This document shows, in pieces, positions 27,649 to 36,105 of a stretch of DNA of 64,000 nucleotides. Origin of the DNA: JOPF133 sp052144935 (GTDB lineage: Bacteria; Acidobacteriota; Terriglobia; Bryobacterales; Bryobacteraceae); the NCBI GenBank assembly GCA_052144935.1, contig JBKQPR010000268.1, positions 5,229 to 69,228 of the forward strand. Reading direction: 5' to 3'. The notes under the pieces are model-generated. The model saw nothing but the letters and a program-made list of their open reading frames with translations, made no database searches and had not been told where the DNA came from. Positions within the stretch are counted from its first letter, which is position 1. The number at the start of each line of letters is the position of its first letter. The translations under genes and the position numbers were made by a program.

Positions 27649-29130
27649 TCATGTTGTGGTAGCAGGATCGATCATGTCGATCACATTCGAGGTGATCTCG
27701 TCCAGCACGCTCAGGAATTTCGAGGCCGCGTCATAAGATTGCTGCACCTGCAGCAGCAGGGCGGCCTGCTGGTCGAGGTTGACCCCCGAGACCTGCTGCC
27801 GCAGATTCTGCGCCTGGGCTACCGCCGATTGCTGCACCGTCAAGTCGCCGTTGGCGGTGTTCAGGTCGTTTCCCACGCGCGACGCCAATGCCCCGTAAAA
27901 GGAGCTGAAACTAATGCTGGCGCCGTCGAGTTCACCCTCCTCGGACGGGCTCTGCGGGTCGGCCATTTGGGAAAGCGCCAGGGCTATGCCGTTGGACACC
28001 TCGGCGGCGGAATCGGTGGCCGGCTGGATGGCCGCCAACTGCTCCGGAGTAATGGTGGAACTCACCGCCAGGCTGGCGGCCACATTGGTAGCGTTGCTGG
28101 TGTCGTAGGTGAACAGCGGAACGCCGGGAGTGGGCGGCACATTATTGGCTGGGTCTCCATCCGAGATGTTGCCGCTGGTCAGCAGACCGTTCACGCAATC
28201 GGCGAACTGTTGAGCCATCACGTTCAGATCGCCGGCCTGGTTGCCATCGCCAATGTAAGACGGCAGGACGGTGTTGGCGACGTTGAGGAGCGCGCCCAAC
28301 TGCCCGCCGGTGGTCGCCGCCGTAATATCGGCCCCGGAGGACGAGAGAATCGCCGCCGACGCGGGCGAGTTGGGATAGGTGGCATCGGCCGCTTCGACCG
28401 GTTGATAGGAGATCTGGTATTGTCGATCCCCCACCAACAGGGGGGTCTGCCCGTTCATCAGTATCTCGTAGGAACCGTCGGATTGCTGCATGGCGCTGAA
28501 ATCGACGTATTGCGAGAGCTGCTCGAGGGTGGAATTGACCTCGGCGTCGAGGCTCGCATCGTGGGTCTGGCCGTCGAGAAGCTGCTTGTTGTAACCCTGG
28601 AGCTGCCCCACCAGTTGGTTGACCTGGGTAACCGAATCCTGGATCTGGCCGGTGGTCTGCTGGGCCACACCATCCAGATCGGATGCGGTCTGTTGAAACG
28701 CCTGTGCGAGGGCCGAGGCGCTGGTGAGCACGGTCTGTTGCGCGTTGCTATCGGTGGGAGTCTGCGCCCATGCGGAGAAACTGGAGTACAGGTTGTTCAG
28801 AGCGGCCGAAATGCCGGACTGTCCGGTAATGTCGAAGACCGACTGTAGCGAGGTCAGACTGTCGACGTTTTGCTGGGCCTGGCCCAACAGTACGGTCTGG
28901 CTCCGTACGGCCTGCTCCGCGTATTGGTCCCGTGAGCTGACCACCTCACCGGCTTGAACTCCACCCATAGCGCCGGTGGACGTATCGAAGGGCAGGGGCT
29001 CCAGGTTCTGGGTCTGTTCGGCGTAGCCCGGAGTACTGGAGTTGGCGACGTTGTTTTGCACCACTGCCAGCACCTGATCGTAGGCATTCAGGGCTCCGGC
29101 GGTGATCTCTAAACTCGCGAGCAGATTCAA
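27649..29130 (-). CDS. flgK: Flagellar hook-associated protein FlgK
   Basis: A 493-residue hook-associated protein 1. The N-terminus (AGALNAYDQVLAVVQNNVAN, then SSTPGYAEQT) has the rod/hook-family ANxxTPGY motif, and the C-terminal VNLDQQAALLLQVQQSYDAA is the coiled-coil signature shared with FlgE/FlgG. Gap of 1 bp after the FlgN-like gene. Confidence 0.94.
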   Translation of the reverse strand: MNLLASLEITAGALNAYDQVLAVVQNNVANSSTPGYAEQTQNLEPLPFDTSTGAMGGVQAGEVVSSRDQYAEQAVRSQTVLLGQAQQNVDSLTSLQSVFDITGQSGISAALNNLYSSFSAWAQTPTDSNAQQTVLTSASALAQAFQQTASDLDGVAQQTTGQIQDSVTQVNQLVGQLQGYNKQLLDGQTHDASLDAEVNSTLEQLSQYVDFSAMQQSDGSYEILMNGQTPLLVGDRQYQISYQPVEAADATYPNSPASAAILSSSGADITAATTGGQLGALLNVANTVLPSYIGDGNQAGDLNVMAQQFADCVNGLLTSGNISDGDPANNVPPTPGVPLFTYDTSNATNVAASLAVSSTITPEQLAAIQPATDSAAEVSNGIALALSQMADPQSPSEEGELDGASISFSSFYGALASRVGNDLNTANGDLTVQQSAVAQAQNLRQQVSGVNLDQQAALLLQVQQSYDAASKFLSVLDEITSNVIDMIDPATTT

Positions 29131-29131
29131 G

Positions 29132-29494
29132 CTAACCTCTCAAAAATAGCCGGTTGGGTCTCAGCACTGGAGCTGCCTGCCCGCCCGGCAGGTATCCCCC
29201 CGTCCGTGCTCCCAACATCTGCGCCCAGCGCGAGTGAAATCGATACACGTTGTCGAGCAGGCGGCGCGCCTGCCGGACTCTGGTGCGTAGTTGCAACGCC
29301 GCCGCCAGCGCTCCGGCTTCGCCGCCAGCCGCGTCTGGCCCGGCGGAAACCCCGCCCAGTTCCTTACAAGCCAATTCGATCAGCCCCGCGCAGCCATCCA
29401 ATACCTCCGGCGAAGCGGCCTTCAATCCGTCCAGTACCCGGTCCATGCGGACCGTCGCAACCCGAAGCCGGCCGGTCAGCCCCGTGGCGCCCAT
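29132..29494 (-). CDS. flgN: FlgN-like flagellar export chaperone
   Basis: A 120-residue, mostly helical protein with a low-complexity C-terminus. Sequence similarity to FlgN is weak; the call rests on size, helical make-up and its place exactly between flgM and flgK, where FlgN chaperones for FlgK/FlgL are encoded. Tight 1-2 bp spacing on both sides. Confidence 0.6.
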   Translation of the reverse strand: MGATGLTGRLRVATVRMDRVLDGLKAASPEVLDGCAGLIELACKELGGVSAGPDAAGGEAGALAAALQLRTRVRQARRLLDNVYRFHSRWAQMLGARTGGYLPGGQAAPVLRPNRLFLRG

Positions 29495-29496
29495 GG

Positions 29497-29814
29497 TTAT
29501 TGGCCTCCGGCCGCGGATAAGGCTTCGGAGACCAGCCCTTTGCTGGCGCCCGCCGCGTTGGGCTGGTAATTGCCGCTGCGATACGCGGCGGCCAGCGCGG
29601 CGACCTTGGCCGTGCGTTGGGTTCCCTGGGTTGACAAGGCTTCGGAGAGCCGTCCGAGTGTCCCCGAGAGCTCCACCTGGTCTCCGGCGCCGCTCCGGCT
29701 GGAGGATTGCGCCCCGCCGGAGGGACTACTCTCCGCCTTCTGCGTGTCCTGCGTGCGCGTAGACCCTGCCGCCGCCGCGCCCGTCAGATTTCGATCGTAG
29801 ACTTTCATGTCCAT
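29497..29814 (-). CDS. flgM: Anti-sigma-28 factor FlgM
   Basis: A 105-residue protein. The C-terminal half (DQVELSGTLGRLSEAL, then RTAKVAALAAAYRSGNYQ) matches the FlgM sigma28-binding region; the N-terminal half is Ser/Gly-rich and disordered. It would hold FliA inactive until exported through the completed hook. ATG 29814 has AGAGGA upstream; ATG 29808 is also possible. A sigma28-like promoter lies 24 bp upstream. Confidence 0.85.
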   Translation of the reverse strand: MDMKVYDRNLTGAAAAGSTRTQDTQKAESSPSGGAQSSSRSGAGDQVELSGTLGRLSEALSTQGTQRTAKVAALAAAYRSGNYQPNAAGASKGLVSEALSAAGGQ

Positions 29815-29837
29815 ACGCCTATCCTCTGCTAAATGAT

Positions 29838-29865
29838 ATATCGGCGGGACGGCGTGGCTTCTTTA
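29838..29865 (-). promoter_or_regulatory. Sigma28 (FliA)-type promoter of flgM
   Basis: On the minus strand, TAAAGAAG, 12 bases, then GCCGATAT; the consensus is TAAAGTTT, 11 bases, GCCGATAA. It points to flgM with a predicted 5' end some 15 bases before its ATG. Confidence 0.6.
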
Positions 29866-29898
29866 GGCTGGGCCAGCGGATTTTGTGAAAAAAAGCTC

Positions 29899-29925
29899 TA
29901 AAGTTTCCCGGCCTTCCGCCGATTG
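29899..29925 (+). promoter_or_regulatory. Sigma28 (FliA)-type promoter of the sigma54 activator gene
   Basis: TAAAGTTT, 11 bases, then GCCGATTG: 14 of 16 consensus positions with ideal spacing. The expected transcript start is near 29932, only a few bases before the ATG at 29940. Confidence 0.7.
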
Positions 29926-29939
29926 CTGGTGTGAAGACC

Positions 29940-31313
29940 ATGGACGCCATTTCGGTTTTATGGATCCAGTCACGCCAAACCGCTCACGCCGGCTCGCTTC
30001 CGGCGCCGCCCAAAGGCTGGAAGATCGACCTCTTCTTATCCGGAGGTGGACTCCCGGAATTCGGAGTCACCGAATATGCCGCCATTGTGTTGGATTTCTC
30101 AACAGGCGTATGGGGTGAGCAGATCGTGGAACAGGTGCAAGGCATGGCTTCCCGACAGATCGTGGTGATTTACGACCCCTCGAACGTCGGAGGCGGGGGC
30201 TATCTGGGCGCCGCTTCGCGGGTCGCCTCGCCGGCCGGGGTCTTTCCCCGTCTGGCCCAGGCCATCGAAGTTCGCCGAACCAACGGCTTGGCCCTGCTGG
30301 CGGAGCGGGCGGGCGGCACGGAGGACACGGCCAAGCAGGATTGGGAGCGCCTGCTGGTCGGGGAGAGCCATCCCATGCGGCAGGTGGGCCACATCATTCG
30401 CATGGTGGGTGCGCGGCGCGCCACCGTGCTCATTACCGGTGAAACCGGCACGGGCAAGGAGGTCGCGGCGCGCGCGCTGCATCTGGCGGGGCCGCGCCGC
30501 AGCGGTCCGCTGGTGGCGGTCAACTGCAACGCCCTGCCGGAAAATCTCCTCGAAGCCGAGTTGTTCGGGCACGTGCGGGGCGCTTTCACGGGAGCGCACC
30601 AGAGCCGCACGGGACGTTTTGAACAGGCCCACGGAGGCACCCTGTTTCTGGACGAGATCGGAGAGATGCCGCTGGATCTGCAAGCCAAGCTGCTGCGGGT
30701 GCTCCAGGAACGCGAATTCCAGCGGCTGGGCAGTTCGGAAACCGTGCGGGTGGACGTCCGCGTGGTGGCCGCGACCAACTGCCACCTCGGCGAGCGTATG
30801 GACGAAGGGCGTTTCCGCGAGGACCTGTTCTATCGCCTGAACGTGGTGCCGATCCATATGCCCCCGCTGCGCGCGCGGCGCGAGGATATTCCCGCGCTGG
30901 CGGCGCATTTCGCGCGCAAGATCTGCGCCGCGGAGCGGATTCCGCTGAAGCGCTTGACCGGAGAGGCCGTGGACTACCTGGGCGCCTACGCCTGGCCCGG
31001 CAATGTGCGGCAATTGGAGAACGCCGTGGAGATGGCCATCGCGCTCAGCGGGGAGCGCCTACCGCTGGGTCCGGCGGACTTCCCGCTGCCGGAGATGCGC
31101 GCGCGGGCCCCGGTACCCGCGGGACTTCCGGTCGTCGCCGTGCCGGACGGTGGATTGGATTACGAGCGCACTCTGGCGCTCATCGAGCGGAGCATCCTGG
31201 AACAGGCGCTCCAAAAAACCGGCGGCAATAAGAAGGCCGCCGCCCAGATGCTGCGGCTCAAGCGCACCACCCTGTCCGCGAAGGTGCGGAGCCTGGATTC
31301 CCGGGTGGCCTGA
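29940..31313 (+). CDS. Sigma54-dependent flagellar transcription activator (FlbD/FleQ type)
   Basis: A 457-residue protein. An N-terminal receiver-like domain lacks the acidic pocket and switch Lys of true receivers. The AAA+ domain has Walker A GETGTGKE (about 167-174), GAFTGA (214-219) for sigma54 contact, and Walker B GGTLFLDE. The Fis-type helix-turn-helix is at the end (TGGNKKAAAQMLRLKRTTLS). GTG 29931 is another start, but it coincides with the predicted transcript start. Likely drives the sigma54-type promoters of fliK and flgF. Ends 6 bp from a convergent gene. Confidence 0.88.
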   Translation: MDAISVLWIQSRQTAHAGSLPAPPKGWKIDLFLSGGGLPEFGVTEYAAIVLDFSTGVWGEQIVEQVQGMASRQIVVIYDPSNVGGGGYLGAASRVASPAGVFPRLAQAIEVRRTNGLALLAERAGGTEDTAKQDWERLLVGESHPMRQVGHIIRMVGARRATVLITGETGTGKEVAARALHLAGPRRSGPLVAVNCNALPENLLEAELFGHVRGAFTGAHQSRTGRFEQAHGGTLFLDEIGEMPLDLQAKLLRVLQEREFQRLGSSETVRVDVRVVAATNCHLGERMDEGRFREDLFYRLNVVPIHMPPLRARREDIPALAAHFARKICAAERIPLKRLTGEAVDYLGAYAWPGNVRQLENAVEMAIALSGERLPLGPADFPLPEMRARAPVPAGLPVVAVPDGGLDYERTLALIERSILEQALQKTGGNKKAAAQMLRLKRTTLSAKVRSLDSRVA

Positions 31314-31319
31314 AAGAGA

Positions 31320-33155
31320 TCACCAGAGGTATTCTTTGGCGATGTCGCGCTTGTCATAGCCGTCCAGCACGTGCACCACGCGGATCTTTTTCAAGGCCAC
31401 CGGCGAGAGCTGGCCAATGGGGATGTAGATGACCGTGCGCCCGGCCCGCGCGGCGATGGTCTTAAAAATGGATCGCGGCGGACGGGCCGCCACGTATACC
31501 ACGTAATGGTGGATCGAATAATCCAGTCCCGCCAGCAGCAGCCGCTCGGATTTCGATTCCGCGAATTCGTAATCGGAATCCCGCCAGACATCGTACATGC
31601 GGCGCGGCGGCAGACTCATCAGGAGCCCGCCGTATTCCGCGCGCCCAATCCCCGGTCCCACCAGGTTGTCGAAAGGGAAGGTGGAGTAAAAGGCCATGTC
31701 GGATTCGTTCTGGTTCTCGCCCAGCCAGGTGGTCAAATAAGGGTAGCGGTTGTCGCGGTCCTCGTCGAAGATCACCACCACGGATCCCACCTCGCCATGG
31801 ATTTTCCGGAACTGGCGCACGTAGATGCGGCCTTCGTACCACTTGCGGATGGTTTCGCGCATATCCACGCCATCCAGAAACGAGGTGGTGAAGGGTTCCA
31901 CGCGCACGCTCTCCTCGGACAGGATGCTCTTCCCCTTACGTTTCAGGAACCGGCCGTAGTCCTCGATCACCAGGTCCTCGGGGGGATAGGAACAGATGCC
32001 CGCGCCGTTCAACTGGCTGGCCCACTCGCCGGGGACCTTTTCCTTCCTGCGGGGCTTCAGTCCGAAGGGGCGAAGGCGGCGCTTGGTGCTGGGCAGGCGG
32101 CGGCGCAAACGGATGCGCCGGGTGTCCATCCAGATCTCTTCGCCGGAGATCCGCACGGTGAGCACGTCGGCCCCGGTCCGCTGCGGAGGGTAGCGGCCGG
32201 CGGCTTCCCACACGTCCCAAGCGTAGTTGTCGTCCACTACGCTGCGGGCCGCCACGGTAAGGTCGAACACGCCGGCCGACAATTCGCTGCCGGCCAGAGC
32301 CAGATTGCGGGCGTAGCGCCCCAGCAGGCGCCGCTGCCAATGGGCCACCCGCTCGCCGGTGCTGGCTTCATATTCCTTCCCGGCGGCCTGGAATACGGCC
32401 AGTTGCGCGTGCCGCCGGTCGACCAGGCCCTGGTCGGTCATCAATTGGCGAAACTGTTCGTAGCGCCACTGGAGCTGCGGATATTCCACGGTAATCTCGG
32501 CCAGGGATTCGGGGTGCGGATTGAAAACTTCCACACCCTCGCGGAAAAGCCGCGCAAGGGGTTGCGCTTGCGGTCCTTCCATGGCGTCCAGCACCGGGTC
32601 CAGGAGATTCAGCGACACCACCACCAGCGTGCTGGCCGAAGGATCGGTTCCCTGCAGCTTCCACGCAATGCCGGCGGCGTGCGCGGCAATCTCGGGCGAC
32701 CGCGGCTGCGGGTAAACGCGGTAGGCGTCCACGTAGCGCTGGACACCGATATGGCGCACGGCGTAGGTATCGGGATAGGCGTCCTTCAGGTGCGGGCGCT
32801 CGCCGGAATCGGGGTCGGCGAACACAATTTCGGCGCCGGTCTCGAGACCGGTGCGGATGGCTTCCGTGAATGGGTCGGCGGGTTCCACGGGCACATAGAT
32901 GGCCTGGTCGTCTCCGCGCGTCTCGTCGGGATAGAAAATCAGCGACATCTCCGGGAGCCGCGCCACACTCCGCAGCCAGGCCGCCTGTAAAGTGGCCGGC
33001 AGTTCCAGCGCGATGGTCTGGGGACGCTCCCTCAGAATCGCCTGGCGCACTTCGATGGCGAACTCCACGCGTCCGGGGACGACCGGGAAGTACGTGAATC
33101 GCCCGCGCGTGAGGCTGCCCGGATCAGGAAGCGGAAGGTCGATTTCGCCGGACAT
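31320..33155 (-). CDS. Unknown 611-aa partner of a MoxR-type ATPase
   Basis: No family recognised with certainty. The N-terminal part (FTYFPVVPGRVEFAIEVRQA, then RPQTIALELPATLQ) is reminiscent of TraB/ChaN-like domains. The middle is helical, residues 335-375 are Arg-rich (RRIRLRRRLPSTKRRLRPFG), and the C-terminal third is rich in aromatic and charged residues (VVIFDEDRDNRYPYLTTWLG, GYDKRDIAKEYLW at the end). No signal peptide or membrane helix. Start ATG 33155 overlaps the end of the ATPase gene by 32 bp, so the two are coupled. Last gene of the long flagellar operon. Confidence 0.75.
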   Translation of the reverse strand: MSGEIDLPLPDPGSLTRGRFTYFPVVPGRVEFAIEVRQAILRERPQTIALELPATLQAAWLRSVARLPEMSLIFYPDETRGDDQAIYVPVEPADPFTEAIRTGLETGAEIVFADPDSGERPHLKDAYPDTYAVRHIGVQRYVDAYRVYPQPRSPEIAAHAAGIAWKLQGTDPSASTLVVVSLNLLDPVLDAMEGPQAQPLARLFREGVEVFNPHPESLAEITVEYPQLQWRYEQFRQLMTDQGLVDRRHAQLAVFQAAGKEYEASTGERVAHWQRRLLGRYARNLALAGSELSAGVFDLTVAARSVVDDNYAWDVWEAAGRYPPQRTGADVLTVRISGEEIWMDTRRIRLRRRLPSTKRRLRPFGLKPRRKEKVPGEWASQLNGAGICSYPPEDLVIEDYGRFLKRKGKSILSEESVRVEPFTTSFLDGVDMRETIRKWYEGRIYVRQFRKIHGEVGSVVVIFDEDRDNRYPYLTTWLGENQNESDMAFYSTFPFDNLVGPGIGRAEYGGLLMSLPPRRMYDVWRDSDYEFAESKSERLLLAGLDYSIHHYVVYVAARPPRSIFKTIAARAGRTVIYIPIGQLSPVALKKIRVVHVLDGYDKRDIAKEYLW

Positions 33156-33966
33156 AGCGCAACGCTTCCTCCCCCAGCACCTGCACCACGGAGGTCTCCA
33201 GGGCCTCGATTTCGTGGGTCCTCTCGGTGGCCAGGCTCTTCAGCTTGATGGCGAAGCGGGCCACGTTGATGCCGTCGCGCACGGTGTAGCGCTCGTCGGC
33301 GGCGTGCGCCATTTGCAGGAAGTCGGCCACGTAGCTGAGGATGCGCTCTTCGGCGAAGGGCAGGTTTTCCCGCAGAATCTGGTACTCCTCGTCGCGCTCG
33401 GGGAAGTCGATAAAGATCTGCGGCTGCAGCCGCGAGTGGATGTATTCGGGCAGCTCGAAGGTGGAGGCGTCGTCGTTCATGGTGGCCACCAGCCGAAAAT
33501 GCGGGTGCGCCTTGATTTTGATGCCGGCCACGATGGATTCGACGTAGCGCCGGTTATCCAGCAGCGGCGCCAGGCTGGCCCAGCTCTTCTCGCTCATGCG
33601 GTTGCCCTCGTCGAGGATGGCGATGCCCCCGCGGAGCATGGCGGTAACCAGCGGCGAGGCGACGTAGCGCAGGCTGCCCTCGCCGGCGATTACGGGGGTC
33701 ACCAGCAGGTCCTCCGGGCGCGTATCCAGGGTGGCTTGCAGGATATAGACGTCGCGCCCCATGCGCCTTCCGGCGGCGTAGGCCAGGGTGGTCTTGCCCA
33801 CTCCAGGCTTACCCAACAGGCGTGGGTTCATAGGGAGGTCCTGCTCATTCACCACCATCCACGCGGCCAGCAACTGGCGCATAAGTTCATCTTGTCCGAC
33901 CCACTCGACCGCGAGTTCGTCCGGGTGGGCCAGGTGCAGCGTGACGCCTTCGATCTCGACGGTCAT
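33124..33966 (-). CDS. MoxR/CbbQ-type AAA+ ATPase
   Basis: A 280-residue AAA+ protein: Walker A GKPGVGKT (52-59), Walker B GGIAILDEGNRM (113-124), sensor 1 VATMNDD, and the arginine-finger region LPEYIHSRLQP. MoxR-type ATPases act as chaperones or activators of a partner, often one with a VWA domain; here the partner is the unknown 611-residue protein encoded next. It follows the DUF2802 gene at the end of the flagellar export operon. Confidence 0.9.
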   Translation of the reverse strand: MTVEIEGVTLHLAHPDELAVEWVGQDELMRQLLAAWMVVNEQDLPMNPRLLGKPGVGKTTLAYAAGRRMGRDVYILQATLDTRPEDLLVTPVIAGEGSLRYVASPLVTAMLRGGIAILDEGNRMSEKSWASLAPLLDNRRYVESIVAGIKIKAHPHFRLVATMNDDASTFELPEYIHSRLQPQIFIDFPERDEEYQILRENLPFAEERILSYVADFLQMAHAADERYTVRDGINVARFAIKLKSLATERTHEIEALETSVVQVLGEEALRYVRRNRPSAS

Positions 33967-34045
33967 GTACCCTCATTATGCTGCATTCGGGTATCGAAGG
34001 GGCGATGCGCGGGCTGGGCCGCCGGGCGGGCACGGCGGATCGAGA

Positions 34046-34441
34046 TCAGGAACGGGTCATGACGATGCGGTGGACCTTGAGCAGCAGATCGACTTCCTGG
34101 CGGGAAACGGCGAGCGTGGCGGCGATCTGTTCGGGCGGTTCGCCCCGCCGATGCATGCGCAGGGCCTGCGAGCGTTTGCTCAAATTCAAACCTGCTCTGG
34201 GCAGGCCTCCGTCCGAGGCAGCGGCCGGAGGATGCTGCCGCAACCCGCGGACCTCTTCCGACAAGCTCTCCACGGCCTTCTCGACGGCTTCGACGGTCTC
34301 GCCCAATTGCCCGGTCTGGGCGCGCGCCTTTCGCTCGGCCACGCCCGCCAGGACGCGCGCCCGCGCCAAGGCCAGGAAGCTGAGCGCCGCCGAAGCCAGC
34401 GCGAGACCGCAGAGCAGCGCCAGGGGAAGCACCGCGGTCAT
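34046..34441 (-). CDS. DUF2802 flagellar-cluster protein
   Basis: A 131-residue protein: one N-terminal membrane helix (VLPLALLCGLALASAALSFL), a coiled coil (about 40-68), and the DUF2802 helix-turn-helix-like end (ALRMHRRGEPPEQIAATL, then SRQEVDLLLKVHRIV). DUF2802 proteins are commonly encoded near fliA and chemotaxis genes; the role is unknown. ATG 34441 overlaps the fliY-like stop (ATGA). Confidence 0.8.
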   Translation of the reverse strand: MTAVLPLALLCGLALASAALSFLALARARVLAGVAERKARAQTGQLGETVEAVEKAVESLSEEVRGLRQHPPAAASDGGLPRAGLNLSKRSQALRMHRRGEPPEQIAATLAVSRQEVDLLLKVHRIVMTRS

Positions 34442-35334
34442 CGGATGCTCCGCAGGCGGTCCTGCCGGCTGACGATCTCCTGAATTCGCACGCCGTAGTT
34501 CCCGTCCACCACCACAACCTCTCCGCGCGCGATCAGGCAATGGTTGATGAGCACTTCCACCGGATCGGTGATGCCGCGGTTGAGCTCCACGATCGAGCCG
34601 GTGGTCAGCTTCAAGACATCCCGCATGGGCAATTCGGCTTTGCCGAAAGAGATACTGACCGGCAGATCCACGTCCAACAGCAATTCCATGGTTCGCGACC
34701 GAGCTGGCCGGGCGCCGGGCGCCGGCTCCACTGCCCGCGGAGGGGCCGCGCCGGGCTCGGCGGCAGGGCCGGCCGCCGGCGGCGTAAGCTGCCCGATCAG
34801 ATCGGAGCTGAACGCCAGCAGCAGCAGGCCCGGAGGCCCTTCGGTGAAGCGCAGCGAGACCTGGGCCCACTCGTGGACCGGGGCCGCCGGGGGACGTTCC
34901 ACCCCTGGTTCGCAGTTGACCTCATGGCCCACTACGGAGCCAATCGAACGGGCCATGGCCGACAGCGATTGACTCAAGATCTCGAACCAGGTGTTGCGCG
35001 CCTCGCCGGTCTCCACGCTTTCGAGGCCCGCCGCTTTCAGCGTGAGCGTGCCGGCATATTCCCAAAGCGCCCGCGGGGCGCCCACCCAGGCCGCCGCGGC
35101 GCTGCCCAGTTGGAACGGCTGCTCCCACCACAGCATCCCGGTCTCGGGCCCCGCCTCCGCGGCCGCCGCCACTTCGGAGACTGTCCCGCTGGCGGCCTGC
35201 CAGCCGGTCTGGGGCCGCTGGTCCGTCATGGATTCGAAAACCTGCGCCAGACTCTCCACCCATTGGTCCAGAATCTGCTTCGTGTCTTCCCGCGCGTCCA
35301 ACCGCTCGCGTGCCTGGTTCTCGCCGGTGTTCAT
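34438..35334 (-). CDS. FliY/FliN-like flagellar motor switch protein
   Basis: A 298-residue protein with a CheC/FliM-like middle part (about 110-190), a Pro/Ala linker, and a C-terminal SpoA (FliN) domain: LLDVDLPVSISFGKAELPMR then TGSIVELNRG, VEVLINHCLIARGEVVVVDG and YGVRIQEIVSR. A second, smaller FliN is encoded at 42558. ATG 35334 overlaps the fliA stop; longer frames run into fliA. Confidence 0.85.
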   Translation of the reverse strand: MNTGENQARERLDAREDTKQILDQWVESLAQVFESMTDQRPQTGWQAASGTVSEVAAAAEAGPETGMLWWEQPFQLGSAAAAWVGAPRALWEYAGTLTLKAAGLESVETGEARNTWFEILSQSLSAMARSIGSVVGHEVNCEPGVERPPAAPVHEWAQVSLRFTEGPPGLLLLAFSSDLIGQLTPPAAGPAAEPGAAPPRAVEPAPGARPARSRTMELLLDVDLPVSISFGKAELPMRDVLKLTTGSIVELNRGITDPVEVLINHCLIARGEVVVVDGNYGVRIQEIVSRQDRLRSIR

Positions 35335-36086
35335 GCGGTGACTGCGCCTTTCGCGCTGGGCCACTTCTCGGTCAGGTGCGCCCGCAGACGTAAGATCGCC
35401 TGCGACTTCAACTGCGAAATGCGGGACTCGTGCAGATTGACGATTTGCGCGATCTCCCGCAAGGTCAGCTCCTCGTGGTAGTAAAGACTCAACACAGTGC
35501 GCTCGATCGCGGGGATCCTCTCGATCCCCTCGGCCAGCAGGCGCTCCAACTCGCTCCGCTCCAACAGCGCGGACGGCAGCGCCTCGCCGTCGTCGGCGAT
35601 GTAATGCAGCAGGTCCTTCCCGGGATCGCCGTGGGCACATTCCAGGCTGGCAATGTTGAGGCCGCGGATCTCGACCAGCCATTCGTGGTATTCGTCGAGG
35701 GAGATCCCCAGTTGAGCCGCGATTTCCTCCTCCGACGGGGAGCACTTGAGGCGCTGCTCGGCCGAGGCGATGGCGGCTTCGATCTGCTTGGCCTTCCGGC
35801 GCTTCTGGCGGGGCGCCCAATCCAGGCCCCGCAGGCTGTCCAGAATGGCGCCGCGAATCTTGTACTCGGCGTAGGTCTTGAGCTTGACGTTGTGCCGCGG
35901 ATCGAAATTGTCGATCGCCGAGATCAACCCGATGACCCCGGTGGACACCAGGTCTTCCAGGCTGATGTTCTCGGGAAGCCGCTCCTGAATCCGGCGTGCG
36001 ATCAGGCGCACTTGCGGGAGGTGTTCCAGAATGAGCCGCTCCCGTTCGTCTTCCGTCAGATTTTCCGCCGCCAAATACGAGTACAT
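35331..36086 (-). CDS. fliA: Flagellar sigma factor sigma28
   Basis: A 251-residue sigma70-family factor: region 2 (LISAIDNFDPRHNVKLKTYA, then YKIRGAILDSLRGLDWAPR, diagnostic of FliA), region 3 (AAQLGISLDEYHEWL), and region 4 (LSLYYHEELTLREIAQIVNL). ATG 36086 lies 19 bp after flhF; a GTG at 36140 would give 269 residues overlapping flhF. It should read the TAAAGTTT/GCCGAT promoters upstream of flgM and the sigma54 activator, and FlgM would inhibit it. Confidence 0.93.
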   Translation of the reverse strand: MYSYLAAENLTEDERERLILEHLPQVRLIARRIQERLPENISLEDLVSTGVIGLISAIDNFDPRHNVKLKTYAEYKIRGAILDSLRGLDWAPRQKRRKAKQIEAAIASAEQRLKCSPSEEEIAAQLGISLDEYHEWLVEIRGLNIASLECAHGDPGKDLLHYIADDGEALPSALLERSELERLLAEGIERIPAIERTVLSLYYHEELTLREIAQIVNLHESRISQLKSQAILRLRAHLTEKWPSAKGAVTA

Positions 36087-36105
36087 ATAGTTCCGCGATT
36101 CGTTC

